Assembly (NCBI GenBank): GCA_963709995.1
Contig: CAVPYN010000014.1
Span: forward strand, 173,288 to 237,287
DNA: 64,000 nt
Direction of reading: 5' to 3'
DNA from: JAUIIK01 sp963709995
GTDB lineage: Bacteria; Chloroflexota; Chloroflexia; Thermomicrobiales; CFX8
Positions 7,997 to 17,286 of this stretch are shown one piece after another (the stretch's first letter is position 1; each line of letters begins with the position of its first letter). The notes beneath the pieces are model-generated. The model had not been told where the DNA came from. It saw nothing but the letters and a program-made list of their open reading frames with translations, and did not search any database. The position numbers were made by a program, and so were the translations under genes.

Positions 7997-10849
7997 CTAT
8001 GCGGGTCCTTGTACCACTTCCACAGTATCCCAGAGCGAGAACCAGGTTCCATCGTCGAGCTGGCCGGTTAGCAGCACCGTCTGGGTTCCCGCTTCGATCA
8101 TCAGGTCACTGATAGGGAATGAGACGACCACGTCGTCATATCCATCGCCATTGACGTCGCGTATCCGCGACGGATGCAAATCGTCCTCATCCGCCCACCA
8201 CCCGGCGGAAGTGGAGCCTTCAAGTTCGAGCGTACTGATGTCGATCAGAGTGGCATCGAACTGCGCGTCGCTCAAAATCGCCACTGGAACCTGGCCGGGG
8301 TCACCGAGATTAATGGTCTTAGCACTACTCCCGGGCTGGACGACCATTCGTGAAGTGCCGCCGCCGATACATCCCCCTGACGCGCCATTCTCATTGCAGA
8401 GGTAGCTGACCTTGAAGTTCCAGCCGTCGCGATTCAGGAAGAAGTCGTCCTTCGAGACACCCAGACTACAGGTGCCCGATTCCCATGTCGCAGTGTTGTC
8501 CCGGGTCGGCACGCAGGTGTCCAGAAGTTCCAGGTCGAGAACATTATGGAGAGAATCGGTTGAGGCATTGCGGATCTGGGCATAGCAGATGCCGCTGCTG
8601 TTCGCGCCGACGAAGTAGTAGTCGATCTTGTCCGGCGGCTGATTGTAGATGGAAGTACAAGCCTCCTGAGATCCCCAGGAGTAGTAGCGCAGGTTCCAGA
8701 CAGATGGCGCGATCGTCTGGACAACCCAGAGTGAGAACTGCTTGCGTCCCGTGCTGGTGAGATAGCGATGGACCCAGGCATCGGCTGAATCCCAGGCGCC
8801 GGAGGTCTTCTGAAGCGCGACATAGCTCAGTAAGGTGGCATCTCCGGCCACGAATGCGTGCCCCGCGGTGATAGCATCCTCGTTCTCCTGGCGGAGTGTG
8901 TTGTATTGCGTCTGGGCATCGGCCCAGGTGCCTTCAAACGAGTCACTGTTCGCGAGATTCAATCCCTCGCTAATGAGTGCGGAAGCCGTCGCTCCAACCG
9001 CCGAGGAAACCGGCCCGCCGAGCGGTGCGAGTTTGAAGGGCGCGAGAAACAGGTTCTGCCAGAAGGCATCGACCTTTTGCTTCGACATGTCCTCGCCGAA
9101 CAGGGTCAGGGCTGTGGACGTGAGGATCGACTGGTCGTCGGCATAGATCGCGTTGTACAGGCTTGCGAGATCGGTGAAGTAGGTTGAGACGGACACTGCC
9201 TGGCCAAGCTCACGGTAGATCTGCTCGGCAACCGTGTTCCAGTCGTCAAGCGTCAACCCGGATGGTGGCGTGATCGGTGCCTGAGAACCGAATCCGATGC
9301 AGGTCTCTGTCGGGATCTCGGTCCAGTCATTCCAGGCATTGTCGTTCGCACCGGTCAAGAGACATCCCTGGTACTTGCCAAGTGTCGTCGGGTCAGTAGT
9401 GTACTGATCTCGAATCGTCTGACCGGACTTGATCGTCAGGAACTCGCCAGCATAGTCATAGGCCGTCAGTTGGTCGCCGCTGAAAGCCGGGAGGCCGTAT
9501 TTGACCGGGTTATCCCAGACGTTGGCCGTTGCCTCATTCCAGGACCAGGTCCGGATCCCGTAGAGGCCACGGGCGATGAGATCGGCGTCGCCATCCCCAT
9601 TGGCGTCTCCAGTCTGGATCGTGAGATAGTTGTCGGCCGTTTCCCAGTTGTCGTCGCTGAGGGCGGGATTGCTCGATCCGACCTGCGACCAACCGCCGTC
9701 CATCCACTGGTAGGTATCGATTCCGGAGGAGCTCCGGGCTATCAGCTCGGCTGCCTGGTCACCGTCGATATCACCAGTCTGGATCGTCCGGTAGTACTGA
9801 GGCAGGTTCCAGCCAGTCGTGTCTTTCCAGTCAGGCACCGCCTTCTGCAGCAACTGCCAGCCAGAACCATTCCATTCGTACGTGTCGATGCCGACCGCCG
9901 TTCTGCCGATCAGCTCGTCGCGCTTGTCGCCGTTGACGTCGGCCGTCTGGATTGTCTGATAATACTGGGGCTGGTCCCAATCGGCTTTGTCAGTCCAGGA
10001 CGGGGAGCCGGCTTTGATCAGATTCCAGGAGCTACCGTCCCAGTCGTAACTCTCGATACCGTCCGCCCCCCGGGCTATCAGCTCTTCTGCTCCGTCGCCG
10101 TCGATATCGCCGGTCTGGATCGTCTGGTAATACTGGGGAAGGTTCCAGCCAACCTCATCGCTCCACGCCGGGCGCTCCGTCCCGATCTGTGTCCAGCCAC
10201 TGCCGTTCCAGCGGTAGGTGTTGAGGCCCTTCGAATCCCGGGCGAGCAGCTCTGCGGTGTTATCGCCGTCGATGTCCGCCGTCTGGATCGTCTCGTAGTA
10301 TTCGGGTTTGTTCCAATCCCCGTCGTTTGTCCAGGCTGGATCATCGGATTTCAGCAGATCCCAGCCCGTGCCATTCCACGAATAGGTGTCCAATCCGTTC
10401 TTTCCGCGTCCGAGAAGTTCGGCGGCTCCATCCCCATCGATATCGGCGGTCTGAATCGTCGCGAAATACTCGGACGAGCCCCATCCATCGCTGTCCGAAA
10501 ATGGGCCGCTGCCTGTGATCTGATTCCAAACGGCATGGCCGTTGGCGAGGTCCCACTTCTGAACAGTGATGCCGTCCGGACCGCGGGCTAGTAGTTCGTC
10601 GGCGCCGTCGCCGTCGATGTCGGCGAGCTGGATCGTCGAATAGTAGGCGGCTTCGGTCCAGTCGTTGGCGTTGGCCCATGGCGGCAGGGTAAAGCTCGGA
10701 CCAGCCGACGTGTTGTAGCAGGCGTCGCCGGTATCGGCGGAGCATGCAACATCGTTCCCGGCTTGTGCCTCAGCTGTGTATTCGAGCCTGACACCGGCAA
10801 AGGGGCTCAAGACGATAAGCGCGCAAATGGCGACGACGACTCCACGCAT
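7997..10849 (-). CDS. Secreted FG-GAP/VCBS-type repeat protein, 950 residues
   Basis: Begins with a signal peptide (hydrophobic VVVAICALIVLSPFAGV, cut near EAQA). Residues about 60-480 contain seven tandem units of about 58-62 residues, each with the core YY.TIQTADIDGDGA.EL and a W.WNGSGW strand. The DxDxDG loops are calcium-binding FG-GAP/VCBS-type blades expected to form a seven-bladed propeller. Residues about 500-830 are a mainly alpha/beta region of unknown family with several Cys. A last DVNGDGYDDVVVSFP segment adds another Ca2+ loop. GGAG stands 6 bases before the ATG. Likely role: cell-surface or exported binding or hydrolytic protein; no catalytic domain recognised. It is bracketed by a whole and a partial aminotransferase gene. 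Confidence 0.85.
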   Translation of the reverse strand: MRGVVVAICALIVLSPFAGVRLEYTAEAQAGNDVACSADTGDACYNTSAGPSFTLPPWANANDWTEAAYYSTIQLADIDGDGADELLARGPDGITVQKWDLANGHAVWNQITGSGPFSDSDGWGSSEYFATIQTADIDGDGAAELLGRGKNGLDTYSWNGTGWDLLKSDDPAWTNDGDWNKPEYYETIQTADIDGDNTAELLARDSKGLNTYRWNGSGWTQIGTERPAWSDEVGWNLPQYYQTIQTGDIDGDGAEELIARGADGIESYDWDGSSWNLIKAGSPSWTDKADWDQPQYYQTIQTADVNGDKRDELIGRTAVGIDTYEWNGSGWQLLQKAVPDWKDTTGWNLPQYYRTIQTGDIDGDQAAELIARSSSGIDTYQWMDGGWSQVGSSNPALSDDNWETADNYLTIQTGDANGDGDADLIARGLYGIRTWSWNEATANVWDNPVKYGLPAFSGDQLTAYDYAGEFLTIKSGQTIRDQYTTDPTTLGKYQGCLLTGANDNAWNDWTEIPTETCIGFGSQAPITPPSGLTLDDWNTVAEQIYRELGQAVSVSTYFTDLASLYNAIYADDQSILTSTALTLFGEDMSKQKVDAFWQNLFLAPFKLAPLGGPVSSAVGATASALISEGLNLANSDSFEGTWADAQTQYNTLRQENEDAITAGHAFVAGDATLLSYVALQKTSGAWDSADAWVHRYLTSTGRKQFSLWVVQTIAPSVWNLRYYSWGSQEACTSIYNQPPDKIDYYFVGANSSGICYAQIRNASTDSLHNVLDLELLDTCVPTRDNTATWESGTCSLGVSKDDFFLNRDGWNFKVSYLCNENGASGGCIGGGTSRMVVQPGSSAKTINLGDPGQVPVAILSDAQFDATLIDISTLELEGSTSAGWWADEDDLHPSRIRDVNGDGYDDVVVSFPISDLMIEAGTQTVLLTGQLDDGTWFSLWDTVEVVQGPA

Positions 10850-11003
10850 ACGATTCTCCAGACACGTCCCTCAAGCCCTTGGCGGCCGCGGGATGTTTAT
10901 TTACAGATCGACATCTCTCGGTTCCATGCATCATAGCGAATCATCGAGACGCTGCTATTCAAGCAGTACTACCGGTATCCGGTCGAGATCGTAGGGTTCG
11001 TGG

Positions 11004-12185
11004 CTATCGCGCTTCGAGCGCCTCGTCCATCCGCTCCAGCGCCTGGAGCATCCTGTCGTCGGGCTGGAGGAGGGTGAAGCGCATATAGTCGCTCCACTTC
11101 TCGCCGAACCCGCTGCCGGGGAACACCATGACGCCAGCGTCGCGTAGCCAGAGGTAGGAAAGCTGCATCGCATCCAGGCCGGTTGAGCTGGTGTTGGCCC
11201 AGATGTAGAACGCCCCCTTCGATGAACCGAAGGTAAAGCCCATCTCCCGCAGGCCATCCATCAGCACCCGCCGCCGGTGGGCGTACAGAGCACGCATCTG
11301 CCTGACACAATCTTGTGGCCCTTCCAACGCCGCCACGGCCGCCCACTGGGAGACGGTCGGAGCGTGGACATTGATCATCGCCTTCAGGCTGGTGACCGCC
11401 TGGATGAACTCGGAAGGAGCGGCGATGTAGCCAACCCGCCAACCGGTCATCGCATAGGCCTTCGATAGTCCGTTGAGCGTAATCGTCCGTTCGCGCATGC
11501 CGGGCAGCGAGCCGATGCTGAGATGTTCTGCCCCGTCGTAAAGGAAATGCTCGTAGATCTCGTCGCTGATGATGATCAGGTTGCGTTCGATGGCCAGTTC
11601 GGCGATTTTGCGTAGCTCATCGGGAGGAATAACGGCGGCGGTCGGATTGCTTGGGGTGATCAGCAACAGCGCCTTCGAGCGTTCCGAGAGACAGGCTTCG
11701 ATGTCCTCGACACGAAGAGCGAAGTCCTTCTCCTCGGTGGTCGGGACGAGGATGATCTTGCCGCCCGCCAGATTGATCGCGGCATCGTAGGCCGGATAGC
11801 GAGGATCGGGCACCAGCACTTCGTCACCGGGATCGACCAGCGACTGGATCAGCAGGAAGAGCGCCTCCTGGCTGCCGGTGGTGACCAGCACCTCGGACTC
11901 GGCATCGACGATGACGTTGTTCTCGTACTGGAGCTTGTTGGCGATGGATTGCCGGAGTTCGATCAGCCCTTGAGTCGGGGCGGGGCCGGTGCGTCCTTCA
12001 TCGATCGCACGGTGAGCGGCCTGTATAATGTGCGCTGGCGTCGGGGAGTCGGGATCACCCAATCCCAGGCTGATCAGGTCCGGCGTCGCGTTGGCCAGTG
12101 CCTGGAGGGTGAAGATATCAACCTCGTCGCGCGAGGGATCAATGACCCTCTCTTCGGTTCTCGATGCCGGTCTTGACTCTGCCAT
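11004..12185 (-). CDS. PLP-dependent class I/II aminotransferase
   Basis: A 393-residue fold-type I aminotransferase with all key residues: the substrate motif GLGDPDSPTP, the TGSQEALFL turn, Asn-Pro-Thr in TPSNPTAAV, Asp and Tyr in ISDEIYEHF, the PLP Lys in NGLSKAYAMTGWRVG (about residue 245) and the carboxylate-binding Arg in YMRFTL near the C-terminus. I start at the ATG at 12185, because AAGGAG lies about 8 bases upstream; the frame is open 26 codons further but without a ribosome site. Subfamily resembles aspartate/alanine-type aminotransferases. The next gene upstream on the same strand is a diverged paralogue lacking the PLP Lys. Confidence 0.9.
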   Translation of the reverse strand: MAESRPASRTEERVIDPSRDEVDIFTLQALANATPDLISLGLGDPDSPTPAHIIQAAHRAIDEGRTGPAPTQGLIELRQSIANKLQYENNVIVDAESEVLVTTGSQEALFLLIQSLVDPGDEVLVPDPRYPAYDAAINLAGGKIILVPTTEEKDFALRVEDIEACLSERSKALLLITPSNPTAAVIPPDELRKIAELAIERNLIIISDEIYEHFLYDGAEHLSIGSLPGMRERTITLNGLSKAYAMTGWRVGYIAAPSEFIQAVTSLKAMINVHAPTVSQWAAVAALEGPQDCVRQMRALYAHRRRVLMDGLREMGFTFGSSKGAFYIWANTSSTGLDAMQLSYLWLRDAGVMVFPGSGFGEKWSDYMRFTLLQPDDRMLQALERMDEALEAR

Positions 12186-12425
12186 CGCTGCTGCTCCTTC
12201 TGCCGGGATTGTGGGCAAGACTGGACGCCCCGGTGGGGCGTCTCTACCTGGTGGTCGATTCACGTACCTCTCTGAGAACGCCGGTCACATGCCCTGGAAA
12301 TAGCATCCCGAGCGGGGTCTTCGACAGCCAGGAAGCGACGTTGTCTGGGTAACTTTGAGCGGTCTCCCGTGTTCTCCCGCGTTGGCCGGGGTTGCCAGAA
12401 GAGCTATGAACCAGGCTCCACGCGA

Positions 12426-13583
12426 TCACGACGCCGCCCCACTCATTTCAACGATATGCCGGACCCCGGACGCGAGTGACTCTCCCGGCGCACCGAGATT
12501 GATCCGGATGTACTCACGGGTCGATTCACCGAAGTTCGAACCGGGGTCGACGATGATGCCTTCGTCAGCCAACCGGCGCGCGGCAATGTCTCCACCACCG
12601 AGACGCCCGACGTCGATCAGCAGTGGTGGGAAGGCGTCGGGCATGACGTAGCCCACTCCCGCTTCATCAAGCAATTCGGTGACGAGGACACGGTTCGCGG
12701 CGAAGTGGGCGCGCCGTTGCTCGAACCAGCCGTTCTGGTCGGAGAGGGCGGCAACAGCGGCGAACTGGGAGACAGCCGTGGTGCAGATTGACATCGCGGT
12801 CTTCAGTCCCTGGAGCAATACCCGGTCGCCAGCGGGCGAACTGAAGTAGCCCACCCTCCAGCCGGCCAGGCCATAGGCGGTTGAGAAAGACCCGGTGAGG
12901 ATGATCTCCTCGACGAGTTGCGGGTTGCTGAAGCGAACCGGTTCGGGTTCGTAAAGGCCGTCTGCATAGGAGAGGTCCAGGATCACTGCGATCCCTTTTG
13001 CCCGCGCCGTGGCGACGATAGCTTCAAGTTGCTCGTCCGGAATGCGCTTGCCGGTGATTGGCGATGGCGAGGCGATCAGGAGGGCGCTGGCGTCGATCTG
13101 CTCAATCATAGCCGGGTCAGGCACGAAATCATCAGATGGTTCAACCTCGACCGGCACAGGTTCGGCGCCAATGAAGGCAATCATATCGACCATATGCCGC
13201 GACATTGGCTCTACGACAATCGCCCGGTCGCGTGGTTTCAGCGCGACCTGAAGGGCGATGTAGACCGCTTCGGTTCCGCCGTTGGATACGCCAATGCTCT
13301 CTGGCTCGACGGCGAAGCCGAGTTCCGCCAGATGTCTCGCGATGGCGTCGCGCAACAGCGGAATGCCGGAGGCGTCGGTGTAGTGCGTTTCGCCCTGGTC
13401 GAGCGCCGTCTTGGCGGACTGGCCAACGTGTGCTGGCGTTGGCGCGGGTCTGGACGTCGTCAGGTCGATGATCTTGCCAGTGGGCGTCAACCGTTGCTGG
13501 TCCAGGTGGGGCAGTACGCGCCGGGCGAGCGCGAATCCCATCGGGGTGCTGGGCCGGTCGGGAGCCGTCGAGCTGAACATCAT
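12426..13583 (-). CDS. Aminotransferase-like protein that has lost the PLP-binding lysine
   Basis: A 385-residue class I/II aminotransferase fold. Recognisable are SNGGTEAVYIALQ, LDLSYADGLYEP (Asp and Tyr kept) and the C-terminal Arg in YIRINLG. At the Schiff-base position the protein reads GSFSTAYGLAGWRVG; the codon at 12881-12879 is ACC (Thr235) where Lys is invariant in active enzymes. The NPTG-type motif is also changed, to PSPITG. The reading frame is full length with no stops, so this looks like a retained non-transaminase rather than a decaying gene. Possible roles are a PLP sensor-like, structural or heteromer partner of the neighbouring aminotransferase; this is inference. Confidence 0.85.
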   Translation of the reverse strand: MMFSSTAPDRPSTPMGFALARRVLPHLDQQRLTPTGKIIDLTTSRPAPTPAHVGQSAKTALDQGETHYTDASGIPLLRDAIARHLAELGFAVEPESIGVSNGGTEAVYIALQVALKPRDRAIVVEPMSRHMVDMIAFIGAEPVPVEVEPSDDFVPDPAMIEQIDASALLIASPSPITGKRIPDEQLEAIVATARAKGIAVILDLSYADGLYEPEPVRFSNPQLVEEIILTGSFSTAYGLAGWRVGYFSSPAGDRVLLQGLKTAMSICTTAVSQFAAVAALSDQNGWFEQRRAHFAANRVLVTELLDEAGVGYVMPDAFPPLLIDVGRLGGGDIAARRLADEGIIVDPGSNFGESTREYIRINLGAPGESLASGVRHIVEMSGAAS

Positions 13584-13712
13584 CGCGCCTCAATCGTTGA
13601 CTTTCGCGGTCCCTCGAACGCTGCGACAATACGTCGCGGACAGGGCAGAGTGACTGTATCAGATCGATAGAGTACACGAACCATATTGATAGGTAGAAGG
13701 GCAGGCGAACAG

Positions 13713-14504
13713 ATGGGGACGGCGAGAGATCATTTCTGGCTCTGGGGGCACGCCGCTGGTGTCTCCAACCGCGACTGGAACCTGCCGAAACCGTCGAGGA
13801 TTACGCCGCTCGAAGCAGCCGCCTATCTCGACATTCCGAATCTCCTGATGGTTGTCGGCAATGGCGAGCCGGAGATGCCCTATGACCAGTTCCACCTGCC
13901 GCTGCGTGCGCTGGATCGGGTGGCCTGGTCGATTGTTGGCGTCGAAGGCGAACGGGTCGAGGGTATGACCGAACACATCCTCGAGCTTGCGGGGCGTGAA
14001 CCGAACATAACCGGGCTGCTGATGGACGATTTCATCAACTGGGATACTGGCGAGCCTGAAGTATCGGTTCAGGAACTGGAGCGCCTTAGCCGCCAGCGCC
14101 AGCTTGCCGGCCGGACGCTCGACCTGATGATGATTCTCTACGCCCACCAGCTAGACGCGCCCATTCAGGAGCACCTGCGCTACTGTAACCAGGTCAGCTT
14201 CTGGATCTGGGAATCGAAGAACCTCATCCACCTGGAACGCGACTTCGCCCGTTTCGAGCAACTCGTTCCCGGCCACGAACGCTTTCTGGGCTGCTACATG
14301 TGGGATTTCGGCGCAAAAGGCGCGCCGATGTCCGACCTCGCGCTATTGCAGCGCCAGTGCGAGCTTGGTCTGGAATGGCTGCAAGCCGGCCGCATCCAGG
14401 GCATGATCTTCCTTGCCTCGACCGTCTGCGACCTCGAACTCGAAACCGTCGAGTGGGTGCGAGAGTGGATTGGTGAGGTTGGGGATCGGGAGATAGCTGG
14501 CTGA
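13713..14504 (+). CDS. Conserved hypothetical protein, probable TIM-barrel hydrolase-like
   Basis: A 263-residue soluble protein with alternating strands and helices. The short segments LLMDDFINWD, SFWIWESKNL and FLGCYMWDFGAKGAPMS look like strand ends of a TIM barrel, with acidic residues (MDDF, WES, WDFG) placed as in glycosidase-like enzymes. I do not recognise a named family. The start at 13713 follows a GAAGGGCAGG stretch; another ATG 27 bases upstream is possible. It is transcribed divergently from the aminotransferase-like gene. Function unknown. Confidence 0.65.
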   Translation: MGTARDHFWLWGHAAGVSNRDWNLPKPSRITPLEAAAYLDIPNLLMVVGNGEPEMPYDQFHLPLRALDRVAWSIVGVEGERVEGMTEHILELAGREPNITGLLMDDFINWDTGEPEVSVQELERLSRQRQLAGRTLDLMMILYAHQLDAPIQEHLRYCNQVSFWIWESKNLIHLERDFARFEQLVPGHERFLGCYMWDFGAKGAPMSDLALLQRQCELGLEWLQAGRIQGMIFLASTVCDLELETVEWVREWIGEVGDREIAG

Positions 14505-14548
14505 TGCAAACAGGATACAGCCACTAGAACGTATCTTGCTCCTCATAG

Positions 14549-14872
14549 CTAGGGCTCCTGGCGAGTTCGATTCATCTGTTCACTCAGGCGTTCTACGTCT
14601 GCTTCCAGGTCTTCGATCTGTTGGATGAGTTCTGCCTGTCGCTGATCCAGAAGCTGCTCAACCGCGGCTGTTTCCTGCGATATCAGACGAAGCTCGACGT
14701 AGACAATGATGGCGACCAGGGCAATGCCAGCTCCGAACTCGATGAATAGATCAGTCCAGACTCCTTGAAACCATTCAGCGGAGTCTCCAACGACGCCGAG
14801 TACAATGGCCGCAAATCCAACGGCTGTTATCCCGATCGCCCAGAATTTGTTGAAGCGGTGCCGACGTACCAT
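14549..14872 (-). CDS. Small two-helix membrane protein with C-terminal coiled coil
   Basis: A 107-residue protein with two transmembrane segments (about residues 11-28 and 42-60) and a basic N-terminus. A charged helix from about residue 64 to the end carries a heptad pattern of Leu/Ile/Val with many Glu and Gln, indicating a coiled coil. No family assigned; possibly an oligomerising membrane scaffold. Confidence 0.6.
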   Translation of the reverse strand: MVRRHRFNKFWAIGITAVGFAAIVLGVVGDSAEWFQGVWTDLFIEFGAGIALVAIIVYVELRLISQETAAVEQLLDQRQAELIQQIEDLEADVERLSEQMNRTRQEP

Positions 14873-15191
14873 GGCGTGATTGTATAAGAATCAGGTGCGC
14901 GCTAATTGGGATGTTTCCCGAAGGACTCAACCATACTTGAGCAGCGACTAGCTCGATACCCGCTGCTGCCTACCTGCCTGACGGCGGCGAACCCGGCAAG
15001 CCCGATGTGGCTAATCCCTTGTCTCTCGCCGGCACCCTGGGCGTGTTGCTCTGGCAACTGCAGCTTCCGGCACAGTTGCCAGGAGTGCTCACGAGTCGTC
15101 TTTGACTTTGCTCCGCCGCGCTCAGACGACATGTCGGCCATGTGTTTCATCGCATGAGGAACTTCATGCTCGTTCACGGGCGGGGAAGGCC
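14873..15191. other. Structured intergenic region with a strong hairpin
   Basis: No convincing gene. CTGGCAACTG (15051-15060) and CAGTTGCCAG (15073-15082) are perfect 10-bp inverted repeats around a 12-base loop. A second stem (AGCAGCG/CGCTGCT, about 14940-14967) is nearby. Neither is followed by a U-tract on either strand, so they are not simple intrinsic terminators. A non-coding RNA or protein-binding role is possible. Confidence 0.4.
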
Positions 15192-15797
15192 CTATCCCTG
15201 CGCCTGCGAGAGCGGCATAGCTACTCGTGTGGGACCAGACACAGGCCGGAGGTGGCCCAGGAAGTGGTCCACCGCTTCCGGCGAACGTAGCCGGATGAAG
15301 GTGATGTGGGACCAACGTGGATCGCGGGTGTAGCTCTCGAAGAGGCGACGGCGGGGCCGGTGGGTCTTGATTGTGTAGCTGATCAGGGATTCGTCGGTCT
15401 GCCAGAGCTTCAGATGGTCCCAGAAATTCTCACGGTTGCCGGTGCCCCAGAGATCTTCCTGGTCCGTGTGGCGCTGCCAGCAGCGCCGGATGATGCGGGG
15501 CATCACGGTGGCAAACGGCAGGTCGAGCCAGATGATTGTGCCCGCGGCGGGCCAGCTGACATCCTGTTGCTTGCTGGTGTAATTCCCGGCCATGACCCAG
15601 GCTTCCGGCTTGATCGCCTGCCGTACTCGTTCCTGGAACGCATCCATCTCGGCCATCTTCCAGCCCGGTTCCCAGTGCAGGGCGTCGAGCTCGATGAAAG
15701 GCCGGCCCGTTCGCTCGGCCAGTTGTTTGGCGAGCGTGCTCTTGCCGGAGCCTGAGTTGCCAATCACAATCACGCGTTTGCCGATCTTCGTCGCCAT
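15192..15797 (-). CDS. P-loop nucleoside/adenylate kinase-like protein (topology-modulation FlaR-like)
   Basis: A 201-residue P-loop NTPase. Walker A is GNSGSGKST with Lys19. It is followed by the family-typical acceptor region FIELDALHWEPGW and WVMAGNY, a Walker B-like strand IIWLDLP and an Arg-rich lid (PRIIRRCWQRH). This matches the adenylate-kinase-like family often called topology modulation proteins. Substrate unknown. The ATG at 15797 has CAGGAG about 9 bases upstream; an open frame of nine more codons lacks such a site. Monocistronic by spacing. Confidence 0.85.
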   Translation of the reverse strand: MATKIGKRVIVIGNSGSGKSTLAKQLAERTGRPFIELDALHWEPGWKMAEMDAFQERVRQAIKPEAWVMAGNYTSKQQDVSWPAAGTIIWLDLPFATVMPRIIRRCWQRHTDQEDLWGTGNRENFWDHLKLWQTDESLISYTIKTHRPRRRLFESYTRDPRWSHITFIRLRSPEAVDHFLGHLRPVSGPTRVAMPLSQAQG

Positions 15798-15920
15798 AAA
15801 CGCTGCTCCTGTCCATCCCTGCATGCCGCCGGTCTATGATTCGAGCCGGGAAGTATGGCACATCGCAGTTGTGCGGTGTCTTGGGGATTCTGCTACTCGC
15901 AGGGGTCAGAGCCAACATCC

Positions 15921-16100
15921 AACCGTGTCGTTTCGAGCGGGTACCCGCCTTAGCGGGTGCGAGAAATCTCAGTCGTTCGCTTCCTGGCGCGATCGCTGGA
16001 AACAGCTGTCGTCGGAGGTGCACGCGACTGCAAGCTTCCTGCGACGTCGTGAGAATCTGAAGGGCGAGATTTCTCGCACGCGCTCGAAATGACACGATTG
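15921..16100. repeat. Long inverted-repeat element (REP/MITE-like)
   Basis: The left arm (15921-15970) and right arm (about 16065-16100) are inverted copies: TTTCGAGCG...GTGCGAGAAATCT on the left and AGATTTCTCGCACGCGCTCGAAA on the right. The left arm carries an additional internal hairpin, ACCCGC-CTTA-GCGGGT, missing from the right arm. This matches the widespread bacterial palindrome type that reads AGATTTCTCGC/GCTCGAAATGACA. It has no coding capacity and lies directly upstream of the amine-oxidase operon. Confidence 0.75.
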
Positions 16101-16140
16101 TTGCTTTGATTTGCGCCTGGGCAAGTGAGGAATACTGAAA

Positions 16141-17286
16141 ATGACCGAAACATACGACGTGATCGTCGTCGGCCTCGGGGCGGCGGGCAGCCCGACGGCC
16201 TATCAGCTGGCGAAACGTGGGCAGCGGGTGCTGGGTTTGGAGATGTACGAGCCGGGGCACGCTCTGGGCTCTTCGCATGGTCACCACCGGCAGATCCGCA
16301 AAGCTTCGATCCAGGGCGACGGGTATGAGTCGCTGGCGGATCGAGCATTCGAACTCTGGGACGAGCTGGAAGATGAGACTGGCAGGAAGTTCCTGACGAT
16401 TGTCGGCGAAGTGCGATTGATTGCCGGGCACAACGGCAGCGATCCGCGTTACAGGTCCGACGCCGACGAGATGCAGCGCCGAGGCTTCTGGGATATTCTC
16501 GACGAGGCAGACTTGAGGGCACGATTTCCAGGCTTCCAACTCTACGACGGCATGATCGCGACCTACGAGGCCGACGCCGGTTTCCTCTGGTCGGAACAGG
16601 GCATCATCACTCATCTCGACCTGGCACGGCAGTACCGCGCTACTATCCGGACCTCGGAGGAAGTGACCGGTTGGGAGGTAGATGGCGAGGGAGTCACCAT
16701 CACGACAAACCACGATGAGTACCGGGCCGGGAAGCTGGTGCTGACAACCGGCGCCTATGCCGGGGAGTTACTGGGCGATCTGGAACTGCCCTTCCAGGTC
16801 AACCGGAGCATCAACGGCTACTTCGAGCCCTCGCGTCCAGACTGGTGGCGAGCAGAGAACGGCGCTCCTGATTTCATTCTTGATGTGCCCGAGGGCGGCT
16901 TTTACGGGATGCCAGCGATCGGTGATATCGGGCTGAAGATTGGCCTGAGCACCCGGGACAAGACCGGCCCGCGCACGATCCGCCGGACGATCGACCCAGA
17001 AGAGGTCCAGTACCTGAGGGATACGTTGGACAAATACATGCCCGGAGCCGCTGGCAAGGACATCATGGCGGTTACCTGCATGGACGCCTACACCGTCGAC
17101 GATCACTTCATCATCGACCACCACCCGCAGTACGCGCAGGTTATCCTCGGCTGCTGCTTCTCCGGACGTGGCTACAAGTTCTCTCCCGTACTCGGCGAAA
17201 TCCTGGCCGACCTCGCCATCGACGGCCGGACTCGCCACGACATCGAGTTTCTTGCGGCAGGCCGCTTTGCCTCGGGGTGCCGGTGA
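16141..17286 (+). CDS. FAD-dependent amine oxidase, sarcosine oxidase / N-methyltryptophan oxidase type
   Basis: A 381-residue flavoenzyme of the monomeric sarcosine oxidase family. The N-terminus has the FAD Rossmann motif VVGLGAAGSPTAYQL, then the family motif SSHGHHRQIRKA. Near the C-terminus TCMDAYTVDDHFIID has the same spacing as the family's covalent-FAD Cys loop, followed by the substrate-loop segment GFSG-like CCFSGRGYKFSPVLGE. It is expected to oxidise N-methyl or secondary amines to imine, producing hydrogen peroxide. GAGGAA precedes the ATG. It is the first gene of a four-gene rightward run (HAD, trans-sulfuration enzyme, PhnD-like protein). Confidence 0.9.
   Translation: MTETYDVIVVGLGAAGSPTAYQLAKRGQRVLGLEMYEPGHALGSSHGHHRQIRKASIQGDGYESLADRAFELWDELEDETGRKFLTIVGEVRLIAGHNGSDPRYRSDADEMQRRGFWDILDEADLRARFPGFQLYDGMIATYEADAGFLWSEQGIITHLDLARQYRATIRTSEEVTGWEVDGEGVTITTNHDEYRAGKLVLTTGAYAGELLGDLELPFQVNRSINGYFEPSRPDWWRAENGAPDFILDVPEGGFYGMPAIGDIGLKIGLSTRDKTGPRTIRRTIDPEEVQYLRDTLDKYMPGAAGKDIMAVTCMDAYTVDDHFIIDHHPQYAQVILGCCFSGRGYKFSPVLGEILADLAIDGRTRHDIEFLAAGRFASGCR

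Noticed and set aside
9470..10591. 373-residue + strand ORF
   Set aside because: Regular repeats in it only mirror the FG-GAP repeats of the minus-strand gene; it is the antisense frame.
14955..14990. SRP (4.5S) RNA-like motif on the minus strand: GTCAGG, nine bases, AGCAGC
   Set aside because: The inner nine bases cannot form the conserved stem capped by a GGAA-type tetraloop, and the flanking helices pair poorly. Probably chance.
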